This document shows, piece after piece, positions 21,056-30,836 of a stretch of 64,000 bases of DNA. The translations under genes were made by a program, and so were the position numbers. The stretch's first letter is position 1. Every line of letters begins with the position of its first letter. The DNA is from Pythium myriotylum (Eukaryota > Oomycota > Peronosporomycetes > Pythiales > Pythiaceae). Below the pieces are notes generated by a model that saw only the letters and a program-made list of their open reading frames with translations, searched no databases and had not been told where the DNA came from. The stretch covers positions 186,001-250,000 of the forward strand of contig JALJCQ010000004.1 in NCBI GenBank assembly GCA_023091665.1, read 5' to 3'.

Positions 21056-21571
21056 TTACTTGGACTGCCCAGTGTTACTGTTGCCGTGCTGGTCACCGAA
21101 GCTGAACGAGAATGGCTTCCCATCCGGTCCCACGCCGCCTCCACCGCCTCCGCCGTTGACACCCTGGTCGCCGCCTTGGCCTCCTTGGCCACTGAATCCC
21201 TGGCCGCCGCCTTGTCCTCCCTGGCCATTGAAACCCTGGCCACCACCTTGGCCTCCCTGGCCGCTGTTGAAGTTGCTGTTGATGTCCCCGAAACTAAAAG
21301 AATACGGCTTCCCATCGGGTCCGACACCGCCACCGCCTCCACCACCTTGGAATCCCTGACCTCCACCTCCACCTCCACTACCACCAGGGAAGCCGCTAGG
21401 GAATCCGCCCTGCCCATTAGGGATGAAACGAGTCCAATCGCTGTAGTCGGGTTGATCAGCTTCGCTGCGCAGATTACGCGCCGCTGTGCCGGTCGCAACG
21501 TCAGTCGCCGACGCGAAAGAGGCTGCGAGAACGCAGGTTGCGAGAAGGCAGAGCTTCTGAGCTGATGGCAT
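21056..21571 (-). CDS. Small glycine-rich secreted protein with RNLR motif
   Basis: 171 residues from the ATG at 21571. Residues 1-22 are a clear signal peptide (KLCLLATCVLAASFASA). RNLR at 32-35, followed by SEADQPD, fits the spacing of an RxLR motif, though without a clear EER. Residues 50-171 are Gly/Gln-rich with repeated GQGGQGGGQGF units, and a 13-residue block GPDGKPYSFSFGD occurs twice (the second copy reads KPFSFSFGD). Glycine-rich secreted proteins can be wall or extracellular-matrix components, so the RNLR could be chance. A start-site element lies 30-47 nt upstream of the ATG. Confidence 0.8.
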   Translation of the reverse strand: MPSAQKLCLLATCVLAASFASATDVATGTAARNLRSEADQPDYSDWTRFIPNGQGGFPSGFPGGSGGGGGGQGFQGGGGGGGVGPDGKPYSFSFGDINSNFNSGQGGQGGGQGFNGQGGQGGGQGFSGQGGQGGDQGVNGGGGGGGVGPDGKPFSFSFGDQHGNSNTGQSK

Positions 21572-23195
21572 GGTCTTGAAGTGGTTGTTGGTGCTTGGAG
21601 GCAAGTTGTAGAATGAGGTTTAGATTGCAGCGTTCCGGGCGGTATCGATGGGGGGGGGGGGGGTTGGTCGCGAAAAGGAAGCAAGATGCCTGATGGATTC
21701 CATCCGGTTCAAGGGGGCCTGCCCATGCGGACAGGGACCCGCTACGTCGCCTTGGCTTCTAGTTGAATCCCGCTCCTCCAGACAGCCATCAATGTATCCC
21801 AACAAATTCTGGCTTTTGAGTGCATGTTTCAACTTTCGTGTTGCGTCATGGTCATCATTCTTGCTGTGGTGATGGATTCGTCGCTTGATGGAAGCAGCTT
21901 ACCGGGTGCTTTTTGTTTGTCGCCTTCTTTCTGAAGGTGCATATGTTGGACTCAGCGTTTATGCTGGACTTCTATCCATGCGGACAATGACCATTTTCTC
22001 CGAACAGACCAGACCAGGACCAGAACCAGGCGGAGGCAAGTGTGTGGAGACGGAAGTCCTCAACGTGGATAACTCGACTTGGCCGACCTCCATCTGGAGA
22101 GAAGCACGCCTTTGATTGCTCTCGAGTGCAGATCGTTGAGAAGTCCATCTGTGTTCGTGATTAGTACGAACATCAATTGAGCCACTTCAGTATCGGCAAT
22201 GCCGACTTCAACGCATCTACTCCCAACGAAGTTGAATCGATCGCGTGGTATGGGACACATGGAACTTACACCACCACACAATGTCTACAGCCGGTCGATG
22301 GTCGTGACGATCATGAACACGTGTCCCGGGAATGGGGTAAAACTGTCTGCACCAGAGTCCATCAAGGTGCCAGATGCTCGATGTGATAGGATTTCGGTCT
22401 GTGAGAGCTTCGAACGGACGCATATTTACGTAGGAGTACGTGAGTGCGGCGGCGTCCATTGTTGCCGGCATGAGCGACAGACAAATTGAACGAATACGCT
22501 CGCATTATATGAAAAGAGAGTGGCGACCGACCCAAGCTTACCAACTAGTTGAAGGAGAAGGAGAAGCGCCCACTCAAGAAAGCGCAAAGTCGTTGGTAAT
22601 CATGGTGCTCGACCAAGAGCAATTTGGTTGCGTCAAAAGTTGAGAAAAATCCCAAACCACCGATTCGATCTCGTATTGGCCCCAATCTCGTTGTCGAACA
22701 CTACGGCGCTGGATTTCAAGACCATATTGAATAGAAAGCTTTTCGGTTGCCTCCATCTTTTCAATGAATCGGCGATCTCTCAGCTCTCCTCGCCGAAGAC
22801 AAACAATGAAAGAAGCTCGTCGATGGGCGCATAGCCCCGCAACGATCTCGACGACGATGAAGAAGACGTGTGACTGATCCTGCACATGACTAACATAGAG
22901 GCGAACTTCGTCAAATCGCACGCAGAAGAGGTATACCTTCTTCACGTTGAGGTCATCTTGCTCCGATCCGTTTACACTGTTACCGAATTTTTTCGGTAAC
23001 TTGCTGCTTGGAACAACGACACTTGAATAACGCGTCAAAGGGGTCGTTGGGCACTTGTGTGACCAAGGTACAGTAGGTATCCAGCTATGGAGATTCAGGA
23101 TTCTTCAGCCGTGCAGGATAGTATAAATCTACTTCTCATGATGCAGCCAGGAGAACTTGAACGAGTATTCCGTTCCTGGAGACATGAATATCCCA
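21572..23195. other. Intergenic, 1.6 kb
   Basis: Contains the promoter of the glycine-rich gene and a poly-G run near 21650-21663. A 154-codon frame at 22574-23038 (-) has no family resemblance and I do not call it. Confidence 0.45.
21601..21618 (-). promoter_or_regulatory. Oomycete Inr+FPR-like core promoter of the glycine-rich gene
   Basis: Minus strand reads CCTCATTCTACAACTTGC, with YCATTYY then CAACTT, ending 30 nt before the ATG. Confidence 0.65.
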
Positions 23196-23853
23196 TTACT
23201 CAGCGCCAAAAGCCCCCACTGTCGCACAAACCAAGCATAACCCACCGAAGTGCTCGAACGATAGCTGCGGTACGAAGTAGACCCACATGACAAGCGTCGC
23301 CTGGATGATCAGTCGGTGCTTGTGCAATGCGAACCCGAGTTGTTGTACGCTTGAGATCGACTGGAGTCGGTGGCTAAAGACGAAACAGATAACGACAAGA
23401 GAAAGCAACTCGAGTGACGCGTAGACGCCGACGTGGTACGCGGTGGAGACGAGCTCTGGTTGTGTGAGCTTGGCCAGTTGCGTGTAGTACACGCGGTTGG
23501 GCAGGTACGAGAGCACGTAAATGTAGATGGCTGCAAGGAAGCAGATCAGTATTACCGAGTGAACCGCCACTGTATGTCGTCATCTACGATTGGAGCAAGC
23601 TTGCACGTACTGTAAATGAACGGGATCGCGGCCTCGGCGAACTCAATGAGCACGTAGAATTCGATCATGTGGAGGAGTTTGAAGACGTCGCGGATGATGG
23701 CGAGGCGCTTTGTATCGAGTGTGGACTCCTTGTTGGTCTGTGCCGTCACATGAATGGGTGTCTTGGATGGAATCACATGTGCGACTACACCTCCTCTTTG
23801 ACTCCGAAATGTGAAGGTGCTTCCTACGACGCTCGATGACGGATCGGCTCTTG
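23196..23853 (-). pseudogene. Membrane-protein pseudogene, 3' part (continues beyond the retroelement)
   Basis: Reading into this segment from the other side of the Ngaro-type element, the frame continues from PRHKRR directly into TRADPSSS without change. The segment has an 80-nt intron at 23531-23610 (minus strand GTACGT...TTGCAG) and hydrophobic segments (IEFYVLIEFAEAAIPFIY, LELLSLVVICFVFS, ATLVMWVYFVPQLSF). It looks like a polytopic membrane protein; I do not recognise the family. The partner 5' part is at 29746-30836. Confidence 0.75.
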
Positions 23854-23857
23854 TGCG

Positions 23858-24036
23858 CATCTGTTGGCAGAGGCCAAAGAGCCAGTTTCCGGAACCAGGT
23901 GGTGCAAGCATCCGCCTCAGCACGAAGGCCAGCATCTCCGATCGACTGGCCACGAAGAGGCCTTCATTTCCCACAAGAAAGTAGCCCAGAGTAGCCGTAG
24001 CCTAGTCATTCTGCATCTCTCCGAGCAACGCTCACA
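23858..24036 (+). repeat. Split direct repeat A1
   Basis: 179 bp from CATCTGTTGGCAG to CGCTCACA, matching A2 at 29447-29625 in the same orientation with no difference I could see. Confidence 0.93.
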
Positions 24037-24082
24037 GCAACTACAGCGACAAGTAACCAAGACGTTCGACAACATCCTCACG

Positions 24083-26185
24083 ATGAGCAGTTCTCAGTTC
24101 CACGTCCTCCTTATGCCGGAAGACTTCATTGGAGCATCTCCGAGTGACCACCCAGTCTATGCTACTGTGGTGTCTACCTCCAGCACGCAGGCAACGGTGG
24201 GTCTCCTCTCCGCGCCGCACGTGACTGCACAAGTCCGACTCGCCACCGCCCGTGCACGCCGCGTGGACCCTCACGAACTCGACGCTGGCGCTGTCGGTGA
24301 GTGGCTTCGTAAGCCAGTCGTTGGCGTCCACGATGGTCTCTACGTCTACGGCCAAGTAGTCGCCTACGATGGCTCTATGGTCACCATTCGTACGACGAGT
24401 GGTAAAGTCGAATCCACGTCAGACGACCTCGACGAAGTCGCCCCCGTCCTATGTTTCCTCCTCGCCCACGCGCAGTTTGATACATCGACAACCACGCCGG
24501 AGGTACTGTCCCAGTACCACGTTACCATTCTCGATCGGCTACTCGGACGCCCAGGTCGCACCCGCCGTGGGCGCACCCAACCGCAACCACCAGCACCTAC
24601 ACGGTCCATCCCACGCCTACTAGCCGGTATCGTGCCAACTCGACTCCAACCAGCACCGGGTGAGGTGCAGGAGTGGATTCAGGCAGACTCTGGCACCACA
24701 ACATCCATCAGCTGCCGACATGCCATCGACTTTGCGTATTTCATCGACGGTGAACGCCCAATCCCGCGTAGTCTACTAGCCGCCATCGGCCGACGGTTCG
24801 ACGAAGATCCCTCGCTCTCCTCTGTGAACGAGCAACGCACGATGGGCGGTGACGCAGTATCTCCGACAACGACGCTTGCCCGCCTGCACGGCGCAAACCG
24901 ACACACCCTCTCCAGTCCACCCGACACTGACCAAGACCCGCTGGATCAACTCGACGCACTGCTCGAAGCCGTCAACCCGACACAGCCACCAACAGTCACG
25001 ATCCCCCCGACTGCACCAGCGAGCGTTCCCGCAGATCGTCCCGCTGGCGCCAGTATGCATGCACGGGTCCTTGAGGCCATCGCCGACAAACCCGAGCTGG
25101 TCAGGTTTTATCTCAGTATGTGCCAAACAACCAACGCGCAGTCAACCGGCGACAACCAACCACCGACGAAGCGCCCGCGACTGGAAGCGATATCAGACCT
25201 CGTAGAGGCAACCGAACGCCACGACAGAAGACCAAAACACGAGTTTCAGCCGAGCAAGATCCAACAAGCAATCCAGCGCACACTCGGCTCCCCCGAGTAC
25301 AAAGGTAAGGAACCCATGGAAATTGTTGAGGCCATGCTGTCCTCGCGCGCCACAAAGTTCAAGCCGATCCCCGCCGTCATTATCCGTGTGTTTGCCTTCG
25401 AGTTTGGTGCACGAGGACTCTCGATCATGCACTTCACACGTTTTGATTTCGCCGCCAAACGCGCGTGGTACGCCTCTGCATCCTGCAACCTCAACAACTT
25501 CAGTGCCTCCATCTCGTTGCCAAAGCCCGACCGGCCAACCTCTCTCGACGACCTATCGAACGTCCTCACCGTCCTACACGTGTTCGTCGACGAGTTTATG
25601 GACCACGAGACGTCACGTCTTGTATCGTCGTCGCGCGAGTTTGTCGAAGAGCTCCGATCATTCAGCACATGGAGTCCGAGCGACGTCGAGACACTCACGT
25701 TTTGGTTTGACAGTCTGTTCGAGTCGTACCGTGCCGCGACAGAGGTTGATTGTCGCCAGGGATCCGCCACTCGATGTTTGGTCCGCAGCAAACTCTCACT
25801 CCAAGACCCAGACCTCCAGAGTGTATTGTACATCATCCAGTCCGAGCGATTCGCCGCGATACAACGGAGCCCGACGAATCCCAACGCTCCAGCCGATCAC
25901 TCCCGCCAGCAGCATCAGTACCATCAACGCCACGACCAGAACCGCACACACCAGAACCGACCTCGCACGAAGACGCCACAAGAAGTCATCGACGCTCTTC
26001 CCCGTCGTGATCGACTGACAGCCTGCATGAAGTACCTGTCCCGAGGTGGATGCAGCAGCAAATCTGACGAGCGATGTGCGTTCCCCAATCATGTTCATCT
26101 TATTCCCGAAGAAGGACTTCATCCCGTAGTATTCAAGCACATCGAAGAAAAGATGGGTGGCGTCCGCGATGAACTACGCCGCTGA
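24083..26185 (+). CDS. Retrotransposon ORF1, Gag-like protein with CCCH zinc-binding motif
   Basis: About 700 residues from the ATG at 24083; the frame is open back into repeat A1 without ATG. The C-terminal region (residues about 648-675) has CMKYLSRGGCSSKSDERC then H, a C-x8-C-x7-C-x4-H arrangement as in CCCH fingers and some Gag nucleocapsids. Residues 50-400 are Thr/Pro/Arg-rich. Position as the first ORF and the terminal zinc motif suggest nucleocapsid/RNA-binding function; this is inferred from order, not similarity. Confidence 0.75.
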   Translation: MSSSQFHVLLMPEDFIGASPSDHPVYATVVSTSSTQATVGLLSAPHVTAQVRLATARARRVDPHELDAGAVGEWLRKPVVGVHDGLYVYGQVVAYDGSMVTIRTTSGKVESTSDDLDEVAPVLCFLLAHAQFDTSTTTPEVLSQYHVTILDRLLGRPGRTRRGRTQPQPPAPTRSIPRLLAGIVPTRLQPAPGEVQEWIQADSGTTTSISCRHAIDFAYFIDGERPIPRSLLAAIGRRFDEDPSLSSVNEQRTMGGDAVSPTTTLARLHGANRHTLSSPPDTDQDPLDQLDALLEAVNPTQPPTVTIPPTAPASVPADRPAGASMHARVLEAIADKPELVRFYLSMCQTTNAQSTGDNQPPTKRPRLEAISDLVEATERHDRRPKHEFQPSKIQQAIQRTLGSPEYKGKEPMEIVEAMLSSRATKFKPIPAVIIRVFAFEFGARGLSIMHFTRFDFAAKRAWYASASCNLNNFSASISLPKPDRPTSLDDLSNVLTVLHVFVDEFMDHETSRLVSSSREFVEELRSFSTWSPSDVETLTFWFDSLFESYRAATEVDCRQGSATRCLVRSKLSLQDPDLQSVLYIIQSERFAAIQRSPTNPNAPADHSRQQHQYHQRHDQNRTHQNRPRTKTPQEVIDALPRRDRLTACMKYLSRGGCSSKSDERCAFPNHVHLIPEEGLHPVVFKHIEEKMGGVRDELRR

Positions 26186-26305
26186 CTCGCTTCCGACATT
26201 CGCGACCCCGACCGTTCCAGATCATCCGCACTCTCGCCCGCAACTGCCGACTCCACCGCCCGACCCCATCCACAATCGCCCGCCCAGCCGAAAGAAGCCC
26301 ATACC

Positions 26306-28831
26306 ATGCCAACGCCGCCGCACTTCTCTGTCAATGCAAGCACCGCTACAGTCGTCCGCTCTCGATTGCTTGAAACACTGCACATGTACGAATCCGTCCG
26401 GCGACAAGGCCTCGTGTCCGCCTTCGTCACGGCAGGCATCCGTCCGCCACGATGTCTCGTTAGCACATCACAAACCGCTGGTGAATCCGCTCTTGACCGC
26501 GAATTGGTCACCGCACTTTCGCAGCTCGTGTCCCGAGAACACCTGAGCCTGCCCGAACTCGTTGAAACGTGGAGAGCAGAATCGCCGACCGACCCACGAC
26601 CGAATAAAGCACTCGACCCCACATGGCTCAATATCCTACTCCACGACTACCCACTCCGTACCGCTGTTGTCGACGCCGCAAGTCGAGGCGTCACGCACAT
26701 GTTCATATCACCACGTCCTCCGGACGTCACGCCCGTCGACAACCACGGTAGTGCACGAAGATACAGAGCCGCCCTCGAACGTAGCCTTGCAGACGGCCAG
26801 CGTTCAGGAACATACCTCGTCGTGACTACAATCGCCGCACTTCAGTGGAAACAGCTACGGTACAGCCCCTTCGGCTGTGTACCGAAGAAAGACGCGGATC
26901 CATCGATCGAAGCCCGCCTGATCCACGATCTCTCTTGCCCACAGCAATCGTCCACTAATGCGTGCTCCGACCAGTCCCAACTGCCGTTGCTTCTTTTCGA
27001 ATCTGTACAACGCATTGCCTGCCGCATAGAAGAACTCGCGGTCAAAAACCCCGGTCACACGATCAAAATGCTCAAGGGAGACGTCAAGAGTGCGTTCAGA
27101 CACATACCAGTCGCGTCATCGCTCGCCGCGCATTTTGCAGGTTCATATCTCCACAACCTCACCGTCGTCGACCTATCGCTCCCTTTTGGTTGGACCGGTT
27201 CTCCTGCCCACTACGGGGCCTTCGGTGGTGCCGTGTCGTTCGTTGTGAGCCGCGAAAGCCCTCGGTCACTCGACCCATACGACAGCGACTCGGAGCCATT
27301 CTTCTCCTTCGTTTGGGTTGATGACCATGTGCTGATAGAACCCGACATTGGCCGTCGCACAGAACTTGCCGAGGCTGCTCTCCGGCTGAGCATGCTGGCT
27401 GTCCTCGGGCCAAACGCAATCAACGACAAGAAATTCTCGTCTTGGGAAACGTCCCTGCAAGCCCTCGGTCTCATATGGGACACAACCATGCGATGTGTAT
27501 CGATGCCACCGGATAAGGTCAACAAGGCAACAGCAAGAATAGCCAAAGCTCGATCGTCCCAGTCTGTGTCAAAGCACCAACTCGCACAGCTTCTCGGGTC
27601 ACTCCGTCACGTTGGTCTTTGCTGCCGAGCAACCCGCGCCTTCCTCCAGCGTCTCCACGGTACGTGGCGACGTGCTCCACTATTCGGCACCGTCCGATTG
27701 TCCACCGACGAACTCGACGACTTAAATTGGGTTGAAACGCTGCTCACGCACAACGCCGCATCCAACGTGCCGACGTGTGTCCTCGCAGGCACGATATCGC
27801 CCTCCATCAACCTCTTTATGGACGCAAGTGACGAAGGCTTGTGTGTCCTCTTCCCAGCCGCTCGTGAGTACATCCGGGTTCAATTTGACGAAGAGGAGCG
27901 GTCACTTATCGCCAAACCGAAGGATCCCGCCGCCACCACCACCTTCTCAATCAACGTACGGGAAATGCTCAGCGCCGTATACGCCGTTATTGTATGGGGG
28001 CCACGATGGAGTCACCACGGCCGCACACACGAACCACTCCACGTCCTATGCTGGATCGACAACGTCGCAGCCGTCTCGTGGATCCGCCGGCATCACAGCC
28101 GCAACGTGTTTGGTCAAGAACTCAGCCGAGTACTCTCCTGCGCGGAGCTCATGTTCAACATCACTCTGTCTACATCTCACCTAGAAGGCGCCCGCAACAC
28201 GCTGGCGGATCTTGGCTCACGGGGGTGGGCTGGCTCCAAATTGACCGAATGGGCTACTCACGTGTCTACATGGACTGAACAGGTTGTACCATTGCAGTAC
28301 CGGAAGATCTACAAGCCCGTATCATCGACCTCCAATGGAAGTCACTTGCAGACACATCGAGAAAACAATACCTCCGAACTTGGCACCAATGGTGCGACTT
28401 CTGCACCACGCACGGCCTCCCGCGTTGGCTCTCTTCCAGTAGCGCCGCCGATCAATCACTACAGCTCACTATGTTCGCAGTTTGCTGCTGGCAGCAGAGC
28501 CTCGATGGCACGACTCTCCGATACGACACCGTACGGAATAAACTCAGCCATGTCCGCTGGTGTCATCAGCTCGCCACCGGCCTCCGACCACAACTCGCAC
28601 CGCAACACGATCTTGTCCTCGACGCCATGCGCCGACTCAGTCCGTCCCGCCAAGTCCGAGGGGCCGTCTCCATCCCGATGCTCGAAGCCATTACCTCCGC
28701 CTGCAAGTTACACGTCGCCCAACACCGCGTCATTTGTGGGGCTGCGGTGCTGGGCTTCTTCTTCTGCCTCCGCGGGGCCGAGTACCTCGCCACCAATGGA
28801 CGCCAACGACATCGATACTGTATCCAAGTAA
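26306..28831 (+). CDS. Retrotransposon ORF2, reverse transcriptase and RNase H
   Basis: 841 residues from the ATG at 26306. The RT has ARLIHDLSCPQQSSTN, typical of the DIRS order, then LPFGWTGSP, and the catalytic box FVWVDDHVLIE near residue 337, where the YxDD of other elements is VDD. RNase H follows (LFMDASDEGLCVLF, WIDNVAAVSWI, TLADLGSRGW). After about residue 655 the frame becomes Ser/Pro-rich and overlaps the recombinase ORF for 553 nt, so the last ~180 residues may be a by-product of the overlap. Confidence 0.9.
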   Translation: MPTPPHFSVNASTATVVRSRLLETLHMYESVRRQGLVSAFVTAGIRPPRCLVSTSQTAGESALDRELVTALSQLVSREHLSLPELVETWRAESPTDPRPNKALDPTWLNILLHDYPLRTAVVDAASRGVTHMFISPRPPDVTPVDNHGSARRYRAALERSLADGQRSGTYLVVTTIAALQWKQLRYSPFGCVPKKDADPSIEARLIHDLSCPQQSSTNACSDQSQLPLLLFESVQRIACRIEELAVKNPGHTIKMLKGDVKSAFRHIPVASSLAAHFAGSYLHNLTVVDLSLPFGWTGSPAHYGAFGGAVSFVVSRESPRSLDPYDSDSEPFFSFVWVDDHVLIEPDIGRRTELAEAALRLSMLAVLGPNAINDKKFSSWETSLQALGLIWDTTMRCVSMPPDKVNKATARIAKARSSQSVSKHQLAQLLGSLRHVGLCCRATRAFLQRLHGTWRRAPLFGTVRLSTDELDDLNWVETLLTHNAASNVPTCVLAGTISPSINLFMDASDEGLCVLFPAAREYIRVQFDEEERSLIAKPKDPAATTTFSINVREMLSAVYAVIVWGPRWSHHGRTHEPLHVLCWIDNVAAVSWIRRHHSRNVFGQELSRVLSCAELMFNITLSTSHLEGARNTLADLGSRGWAGSKLTEWATHVSTWTEQVVPLQYRKIYKPVSSTSNGSHLQTHRENNTSELGTNGATSAPRTASRVGSLPVAPPINHYSSLCSQFAAGSRASMARLSDTTPYGINSAMSAGVISSPPASDHNSHRNTILSSTPCADSVRPAKSEGPSPSRCSKPLPPPASYTSPNTASFVGLRCWASSSASAGPSTSPPMDANDIDTVSK

Positions 28832-29436
28832 GTGACATTGCGGTGTTTGACAATGATGGCTTCCGAACCACCAGCTACAACGACGCCAAGATCGTCAAAC
28901 TCACGATACGTGGCAGCAAAACCGACCAAGCCGGCCAGTCGACAACCAGAGAACTGACGAAGAGCAGAAGAGCTCCAGTCTGTCCCGTGTATGCAGCTCT
29001 GCTACTCCTCACGAACGCCAAGATCCTCGGCCTCAACGAATCCAACCCACTGTGCTCGTACGAAACCAACCGTGTCCTCACATCCCAGACGATGACGACG
29101 GTTCTTCGACGGGCTGCAACCCGCTGTGGATACGACCCAGTCACGATCTCAACACACTCACTGCGTGTGGGAGGTGCAACCGCCATGCACGCCGCCGACA
29201 TCAACTCCGACTCGATTCGAATGCACGGAAGGTGGGCTTCAAGTGCATACCAACGGTACATCCGTGTAGCACCAGCGACTACAACACGCCACGCCGAACG
29301 AATGGCAAGAAGCACAGCCGCGACTCCAGTGAATCGGCCCGGGGCATCACGAGATCACGATCTCGCCACCCGGGCCGATAACACATCAATGTACTCACCG
29401 CTGTGCTCCCCAAACGTGCTTTCAACGACGGAGTGA
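28279..29436 (+). CDS. Retrotransposon ORF3, tyrosine recombinase
   Basis: The frame is open from after the TGA at 28276-28278 to 29436, about 385 codons. Recombinase-like sequence (DTSRKQYLRTWHQWC, an SAM-like core-binding domain) begins well before the first ATG at 28471. Catalytic boxes: box I arginine in FFFCLRGAEYL, HSLRVGGAT (H-x-x-R), HGRWASSAYQRYI with the nucleophile tyrosine. By family it integrates the circular cDNA by site-specific recombination. Initiation is unclear: frameshift from ORF2, splicing or a non-ATG start are options. Confidence 0.88.
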   Translation, partial: TGCTIAVPEDLQARIIDLQWKSLADTSRKQYLRTWHQWCDFCTTHGLPRWLSSSSAADQSLQLTMFAVCCWQQSLDGTTLRYDTVRNKLSHVRWCHQLATGLRPQLAPQHDLVLDAMRRLSPSRQVRGAVSIPMLEAITSACKLHVAQHRVICGAAVLGFFFCLRGAEYLATNGRQRHRYCIQVSDIAVFDNDGFRTTSYNDAKIVKLTIRGSKTDQAGQSTTRELTKSRRAPVCPVYAALLLLTNAKILGLNESNPLCSYETNRVLTSQTMTTVLRRAATRCGYDPVTISTHSLRVGGATAMHAADINSDSIRMHGRWASSAYQRYIRVAPATTTRHAERMARSTAATPVNRPGASRDHDLATRADNTSMYSPLCSPNVLSTTE

Positions 29437-29446
29437 AGGAAATGCG
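29344..29446 (+). repeat. Split direct repeat B1
   Basis: 103 bp from GCATCACGAGATC to GAAATGCG; same sequence as B2 at 29643-29745. It overlaps the last 90 bases of the recombinase ORF, so the repeat is partly coding. Confidence 0.92.
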
Positions 29447-29625
29447 CATCTGTTGGCAGAGGCCAAAGAGCCAGTTTCCGGAACCAGGTGGTGCAAGCAT
29501 CCGCCTCAGCACGAAGGCCAGCATCTCCGATCGACTGGCCACGAAGAGGCCTTCATTTCCCACAAGAAAGTAGCCCAGAGTAGCCGTAGCCTAGTCATTC
29601 TGCATCTCTCCGAGCAACGCTCACA
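29447..29625 (+). repeat. Split direct repeat A2
   Basis: Second copy of A1, directly abutting B1. A 17-base CA/C-rich filler separates it from B2. Confidence 0.93.
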
Positions 29626-29642
29626 CCCACCACACCACACCC

Positions 29643-29745
29643 GCATCACGAGATCACGATCTCGCCACCCGGGCCGATAACACATCAATGTACTCACCGC
29701 TGTGCTCCCCAAACGTGCTTTCAACGACGGAGTGAAGGAAATGCG
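29643..29745 (+). repeat. Split direct repeat B2 (right end of element)
   Basis: Second copy of B1. It ends in TGCG, after which host coding sequence resumes on the minus strand. Confidence 0.92.
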
Positions 29746-30836
29746 TCGTTTATGCCGTGGCATGAAGATCTCGGGGGCATCTAGAACCTCTGGATGCTTT
29801 TCGAGCAACGTGGACGCAAGCTCGATTGGTCCCAAGTGGTCAGCTCTACGCCTTAGTAACGTGTCGTCACCAGTTTCGGCTTGATTGACTATCTTTGCGA
29901 GCTTGCGGATCCGACGCAGCACGCGCTCGACTTCGACGTAGGATATGATGGACTGGACAGCATCGACGACCATGATAACGATGACGAAACCATAGGTAGA
30001 GCCCTGCTGCATGGTTGTGGAGACGAAGATGGCGTGGAAGACGTCTGCGTTGAAGACGATGGTGATGGGCGCGAGGTCTTCCATGTGGAAGACCCCTTTG
30101 TTGACCAGTTGCGAAAGCACAGCTTCATCACTGGTAACAGTAGTGACACGAGTGTCTGGTACTTGGACGGAACGGCATTGAACGCTATACTGTACGCTGG
30201 GTACGCGACAATCACCGACATCTGGGCAGCGAAGACATGGAGGTACCAGATGAGGCTGGCCCTAGCGACGGCATCCGTTCGCAAAGCCTCTCGGCAGAAG
30301 AAACTCATACCGGCTAGAAGCGCGAGAATCCATGGCGGAGTCAACAGTTCGATGACAAACGGCGTTGGGAATCCGATCAGGATGCCGAAAATGTAGAGCC
30401 ACGTTGTCACGGTGACTGCGTTGCCCAGACCGACCAGAGCTAGCTTCGGCAACGTTAGCGGTAGTGTTGGCGAGCTGTTGAAGATTTGGAAACCGATCAT
30501 GAACGACATGATCCAGCCGGCAAAGAACATGCGAGCGTACAGAAACGGTGTTTGCGCGGCAAGACCTTAGTTCGGAGGCTCCATGGGCAATGCGTCCATG
30601 GTCAATATTGAGAGCAAGCATGGGAGTGGAGTTAGCGCGACTGTGAAAATGTTGCGAAATCTAGACGAATGGTGCTCGCAATAGTGAAGCAGTTCACGAA
30701 ATCTCTCGAGTGAGAACCTACCTTGGAGTTCGACTTGAACGGCGTCCGTCGCGCGGATGATGGCCTCGACACGACGCATGGCTTGGCAATTCGTTAGCAG
30801 ACAGCGGCGCGACTGGTAGCGAAGACGGAAGTTCAA
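29746..30836 (-). pseudogene. Membrane-protein pseudogene, 5' part
   Basis: Reading from the minus-strand start near 30779-30836 (MRRVEAIIRATDAVQVELQG), the frame covers a soluble start, then hydrophobic segments (FRNIFTVALTPLPCLLSIL, MFFAGWIMSFMIGFQIF, AVTVTTWLYIFGILIGF). It carries two lesions besides the retroelement: an in-frame TAA at 30567-30569 between EPPN and GLAAQTPFLYA, and a frame change near 30124-30140 between SLLLPV and SDEAVLSQLVNKG. The rest, up to PRHKRR at the element edge, is open. Upstream exons may be missing. Function not recognised. Confidence 0.75.

Larger units (their letters stand above)
23854..29745 (+). mobile_element. Ngaro/PAT-like tyrosine-recombinase retrotransposon, apparently complete
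   Basis: Structure A1-ORF1-ORF2-ORF3-B1-A2-B2. A1 (23858-24036) and A2 (29447-29625) are 179-bp direct copies; B1 (29344-29446) and B2 (29643-29745) are 103-bp direct copies. Split direct repeats of this kind are typical of Ngaro- and PAT-type members of the DIRS order. The three ORFs encode a Gag-like protein with a CCCH motif, reverse transcriptase/RNase H, and tyrosine recombinase. The 4-base core TGCG occurs at the left edge, at the B1/A2 junction and at the right edge, as expected when a circle recombines into a TGCG target without target duplication. Confidence 0.92.

Noticed and set aside
22574..23038. 154-codon minus-strand ORF
   Set aside because: No domain, no promoter element, no splice context.
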